From: CAZQLE01 sp964593905
Lineage (GTDB): Bacteria > Chloroflexota > Anaerolineae > Anaerolineales > Anaerolineaceae
NCBI GenBank assembly: GCA_964593905.1
Contig: CAZQLE010000001.1
Coordinates: 1 to 64,000, forward strand
Reading direction: 5' to 3'
Length of the DNA: 64,000 bases
Shown one piece after another: positions 61,293 through 64,000 of this stretch; the first letter of the stretch is position 1; every line of letters begins with the position of its first letter. A program made the translations under genes and the position numbers. The notes beneath the pieces are model-generated. The model worked only from the letters and a program-made list of their open reading frames with translations, had not been told where the DNA came from and did no database searches.

Positions 61293-62147
61293 TCAAACAG
61301 GTTCAAGCTGTTTTTCAATTTCGTCTTCGTACCAGGCGGCCAGTTTTTGGGTCCATATCCCCGGCGAGCCGGTTGCAATTTTGGACCGATCAATTTGTGT
61401 CACCGGCAATATCGAGCGGCTGGTGCTGGTAATAAAAGCCTCATCAAATTTTGAAAGCATTGAAGCTGAAATACTTTCCAATTGGATATTCATCCCAAGC
61501 TGATGTGCGCCTTCCAGTACCATTTTTCGGGTAAGACCCGAGAGGACCCCTTCTTCGGCGGTCCATAGTGTTTTACCAATAACCGCAAAGAAATTGCTGC
61601 TCAACCCCTCCAAAAAGCCGTTGTTTTGATTCAGCATAACAACCTCATTTACCCCGGTTGGCAGGGTCTGCCGAATGGTCGCGGCTGTTTCTAAAAATTT
61701 TGAGAGTTTCGCCTTGGGGTTTGCACGCTGCATTACCCGCGTGATAACCTTCACCCCGTTTTGTCTCTCATCTTGTGTGGGCAGACAAAGTTCCTCAATT
61801 GAAAGAAAAATACTGCCAGGCTCCTGTTCAAGATCAACAGTGATGCGCACTCTGCCTTCTGCGGCCGGGTAGCTTTGCAGCAGCCTTCTTAACTCGTCTC
61901 GTATCAGCCGGGTGTTCAACTCGACCGGTTTGTCAGTCAGGCGGGAGGTTTCGGATAATCGCACAAAATGATCATTCAACCGCAATACGTGGTTGTGGTG
62001 AAAGGTGCGAAATGTTGTGTAGGCGCCGCCGGGTAAAAAACGGGAAGCATGGTCCAAAGATAAAAAGGCCGTTACCCCGGTCGGGGGATGAATGATCTGT
62101 GTAGCGTAATTGTTGTTACAATCCAATTTCCAGACAATTGTTTCCAT
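61293..62147 (-). CDS. PLP-dependent class IV aminotransferase
   Basis: A 284-residue fold-type IV enzyme, the group of branched-chain and D-amino-acid aminotransferases and aminodeoxychorismate lyase. The PLP-binding Lys is in the segment NPKAKLSKFL, and the cofactor-phosphate and Glu contacts are in NNGFLEGLSSNFFAV and TSTSRSILPV. The specific substrate cannot be assigned. I use the second Met at 62147 because AGAGG (62154-62158) is six bases upstream, whereas the Met at 62153 would abut it. It follows a MobA-like gene in the same direction, 9 bp apart. Confidence 0.9.
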   Translation of the reverse strand: METIVWKLDCNNNYATQIIHPPTGVTAFLSLDHASRFLPGGAYTTFRTFHHNHVLRLNDHFVRLSETSRLTDKPVELNTRLIRDELRRLLQSYPAAEGRVRITVDLEQEPGSIFLSIEELCLPTQDERQNGVKVITRVMQRANPKAKLSKFLETAATIRQTLPTGVNEVVMLNQNNGFLEGLSSNFFAVIGKTLWTAEEGVLSGLTRKMVLEGAHQLGMNIQLESISASMLSKFDEAFITSTSRSILPVTQIDRSKIATGSPGIWTQKLAAWYEDEIEKQLEPV

Positions 62148-62156
62148 GAACATCCT

Positions 62157-62753
62157 CTAAGTATTTCCCGGTTTATATTTTTCATAGTCTTCCGGGGTAT
62201 CCAGATCCAAGAGAATTGTACCGTCATTAACTTCACAATAGGCAATCTGGTCTTTATGCTTCTGCAAAAAATCGCGCATGGTCTGGCCGGGTTCAAGAGC
62301 AAAAAAATCTGTAAACAAATCACGGTGCACCAGCCACGGGTGTCCACGGCGCATTTGAAAACTCGGGATGATAATCTTTCCCCCGGTCCTGTTGAAGATT
62401 TCAATCTCCTTCCGCAGTATCTCCGGTTTTAAAAATGGCTGATCTCCCAAAACGATAAATACGGCTTCCACCTCTGGGCCAAGCAGCGCCAGTCCCGCCC
62501 GCAGCGAATCCAGCATCTCTTCGTTAGCATATTGGGGGTTAAAAATGACTTTTACATCACTTGTTTTGAATCGATCAGAAATTTCAGGAAACAATTTCCC
62601 GGTTACGACCAGAATCTCTTGCGCCGCATTGCCACAGCTTTCAACAACATGCTCAATAATTGTTTTGTTCCCCCAGGGCAGGAGCATTTTTGGCTGCCCC
62701 ATTCGCGCAGATAAACCCGCAGCCAGTATAATTGCACCAATGCGCTGTGTCAT
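62157..62753 (-). CDS. MobA/MocA-like nucleotidyltransferase
   Basis: A 198-residue NTP-transferase of the molybdenum-cofactor group. IGAIILAAGLSARMGQPKMLLPW is broken into the nucleotide loop LAAGLSARMG and the Lys motif PKMLL; VLGDQPFL supplies the metal-binding Asp, RRGHPWL the substrate loop, and LLDLDTPEDYEKY the end. MocA- and MobA-type enzymes attach CMP or GMP to molybdopterin. The start overlaps the stop of the upstream YqeC-MobA fusion (62750-62753), so the two act together, probably in maturing a molybdenum hydroxylase. Confidence 0.88.
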   Translation of the reverse strand: MTQRIGAIILAAGLSARMGQPKMLLPWGNKTIIEHVVESCGNAAQEILVVTGKLFPEISDRFKTSDVKVIFNPQYANEEMLDSLRAGLALLGPEVEAVFIVLGDQPFLKPEILRKEIEIFNRTGGKIIIPSFQMRRGHPWLVHRDLFTDFFALEPGQTMRDFLQKHKDQIAYCEVNDGTILLDLDTPEDYEKYKPGNT

Positions 62754-64000
62754 GCTTTCCCTTCAAAATCACCGCTTAAAAGACGTTTGTAATCATCCGG
62801 TGTGTCAATATCCAACAGCAACTGCTCTTCTTCCCAGAGAAGTTCACTAACCCGAAATTGCGAAAATAAGGTGCGGCCGCCTTTTTCTCCTTGCAACTCG
62901 CGCAAAGCCGGGAACGTAATTGCATCAAATAGAACCGGGTTTGCCCTGACACCTCGTATGACTGGGTACACAATCTCTGCCTCGCTGGTTTCATGTCGAT
63001 CAATTAATGCCTGTATGCTGGTCGCTGTCACCTGTGGCATATCAGCCAGCAGGAAAATTACGCCATCGTGATGATCTGGAATGCATCGGGCCCCTGTTGC
63101 CACCGAACCGCCCTGGCCGTTCTTCCATTCTGTGTTATGAACAATTTCCACAGGCAGATCAACAATTGCGTGCGAGATAGCCTCATGGTTAACGCCCGTT
63201 ACGACAATTACCGGAAACAATCCGGCTGCCAGTGCAGTTTCGCACACGCGCCGAATAAAAGTTTTTCCCTGATAGAGCAATAATTGTTTTGCTGTGCCAC
63301 CCATTCGCGTGGACTCACCGGCAGCCAGAATAATGCCCGCTGTTTTTCCGAAAGCCCGCCAGACCTTCTGGTCATGCCCCAGTGCGGCAACCAGACACTG
63401 ATCATAGCCCCCCTGCCAGAGGGCGCGCGAGTGTTGCACTTCTGTCATTGCTGCCGGATAAACATCAAAATGATTTAGCAGCCAAGTCTTTTTACTTTTT
63501 GTGGGTAAATTTTTAATTCCACCTTTAGCATTAATGGCTACACGCAATATATCTTTAAATAGAATATCACCACCATAGTTCAAGCCGGAAATTTCCGCGA
63601 AGCGCTCTGGGCGGTGCGCAGTCTCTGGTCCCAGCGGTTTGCCAATGCAGCTCAAACCGACTACATTAACACCGCATCCCACCCAGTCTGGCACGGCCGG
63701 TTCGTGGTCAGCCGGTGCCTTCACGGGCAGCCCTCTCGAGCCATCTGCCTCCACCAAAATATGGCATTCTTTTCTTTTTGACATATCGCCTAACGCTGCC
63801 ATCACCTCGGGTGACGGTCCCGTGATGCGATCTTCACGAATATACCCGCCGCTCAAAAGAATAACCCGGGCAGGCTCTTGCGCGAACAGTCGTACAAGAT
63901 CGCTGCGGCAATTGACAACATGATGAGCATCTGCCAGTGGAATCTGGTTTGTACCAAGATGAGTGGTGGTGGTCACAATCACCCGCCCGGTCAATTCGTG
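62750..64000 (-). CDS. YqeC-like protein fused to a MobA-type nucleotidyltransferase (5'-truncated)
   Basis: The frame is open to the right edge, so the N-terminus is missing; the TTG at 63994 is just an internal codon that could initiate. Residues up to about 215 match the YqeC family of selenium-dependent molybdenum-hydroxylase accessory proteins (VIVTTTTHLG, LVEADGSRGLPVKAPADHEPAVP is split by its loop, and FKDILRVAINAKGGIKN). The P-loop that should precede this lies outside. The rest (about 218-414) is a complete MobA-like domain: GIILAAGESTRMG, KQLLLYQGK, LLADMPQV, RANPVLFD and DIDTPDDYKRL. Fusion suggests that both steps act on the same cofactor. Confidence 0.88.
   Translation of the reverse strand, partial: HELTGRVIVTTTTHLGTNQIPLADAHHVVNCRSDLVRLFAQEPARVILLSGGYIREDRITGPSPEVMAALGDMSKRKECHILVEADGSRGLPVKAPADHEPAVPDWVGCGVNVVGLSCIGKPLGPETAHRPERFAEISGLNYGGDILFKDILRVAINAKGGIKNLPTKSKKTWLLNHFDVYPAAMTEVQHSRALWQGGYDQCLVAALGHDQKVWRAFGKTAGIILAAGESTRMGGTAKQLLLYQGKTFIRRVCETALAAGLFPVIVVTGVNHEAISHAIVDLPVEIVHNTEWKNGQGGSVATGARCIPDHHDGVIFLLADMPQVTATSIQALIDRHETSEAEIVYPVIRGVRANPVLFDAITFPALRELQGEKGGRTLFSQFRVSELLWEEEQLLLDIDTPDDYKRLLSGDFEGKA

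Noticed and set aside
1..64000. CRISPR arrays, rRNA, tRNA and insertion sequences
   Set aside because: No regularly spaced direct repeats, cloverleaf-like segments, rRNA blocks or transposase genes were seen while reading both strands; a dedicated scan could still find a small RNA.

Overview
The window looks like a chromosomal segment of a Chloroflexota bacterium, probably Anaerolineae-like. This is an inference from gene style: mid-GC coding sequence, occasional TTG/GTG starts, a YqeC-MobA fusion, LarA, an Asp23-NusB pair, an MrfAB pair and a very large polysaccharide locus. No rRNA, tRNA or other taxonomic marker is present. Ten N at 26998-27007 show that it is an assembled scaffold, and both end genes (xthA at the left, yqeC-mobA at the right) are cut by the window edges.

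Layout. 1-2332: end of exonuclease III, then a leftward pair made of a tyrosine recombinase and a putative papain-like cysteine hydrolase. 2333-2864: an AT-rich gap with a hairpin-bearing leader. 2865-41503: a roughly 38.6-kb exopolysaccharide/cell-surface glycan locus, almost entirely rightward and full of ATGA stop-start overlaps. It begins with an atypical response regulator and a polyprenyl-phosphate sugar-1-phosphate transferase. Next come a sugar epimerase and three heptose-pathway enzymes (GmhA fused to a GAF domain, an HddA-type kinase, and GmhB on the opposite strand), then an unusual cassette (B12 radical SAM, acyl carrier protein, AMP-forming ligase, glutamine amidotransferase, PrmC-like methyltransferase, NadE-like ligase, Tat-exported DUF362 protein). 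The rest holds membrane O-acyltransferase and SGNH-like proteins, a Wzm/Wzt ABC exporter with a carbohydrate-binding tail, a membrane-anchored BNR-repeat protein, at least eight glycosyltransferases, a second asparagine-synthase-like protein, an O-antigen-ligase-type polymerase, a methyltransferase, an APH-like kinase, and a fused Wzz/BY-kinase at the end.

41513-47462: a leftward block with RmlA behind a good promoter next to a perfect 34-bp palindrome, a four-CBS protein, a NarL-type two-component pair (GAF histidine kinase and LuxR regulator) and a metal-dependent amidohydrolase. 47693-54771: rightward genes for a stand-alone gyrase-A-tail-like propeller, LarA, an MFS carrier, Asp23, NusB and a large lipoprotein, closed by a strong terminator. 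54848-56942: leftward prepilin peptidase and an MFS carrier whose leader holds a 15-bp inverted repeat. 57176-61277: MrfA-like helicase carrying an HNH insert and MrfB-like exonuclease fused in frame to a DUF2007 domain. 61293-64000: leftward class-IV aminotransferase and two MobA-type nucleotidyltransferases, one fused to YqeC, suggesting molybdenum hydroxylase maturation.

The glycan genes can be read as one assembly line: lipid-linked initiation, activated-sugar supply, glycosyl transfer, decoration (acyl, amide, methyl, phosphate), ABC export and chain-length control. The amidation cassette at 10926-19548 is the best candidate for an undescribed pathway.
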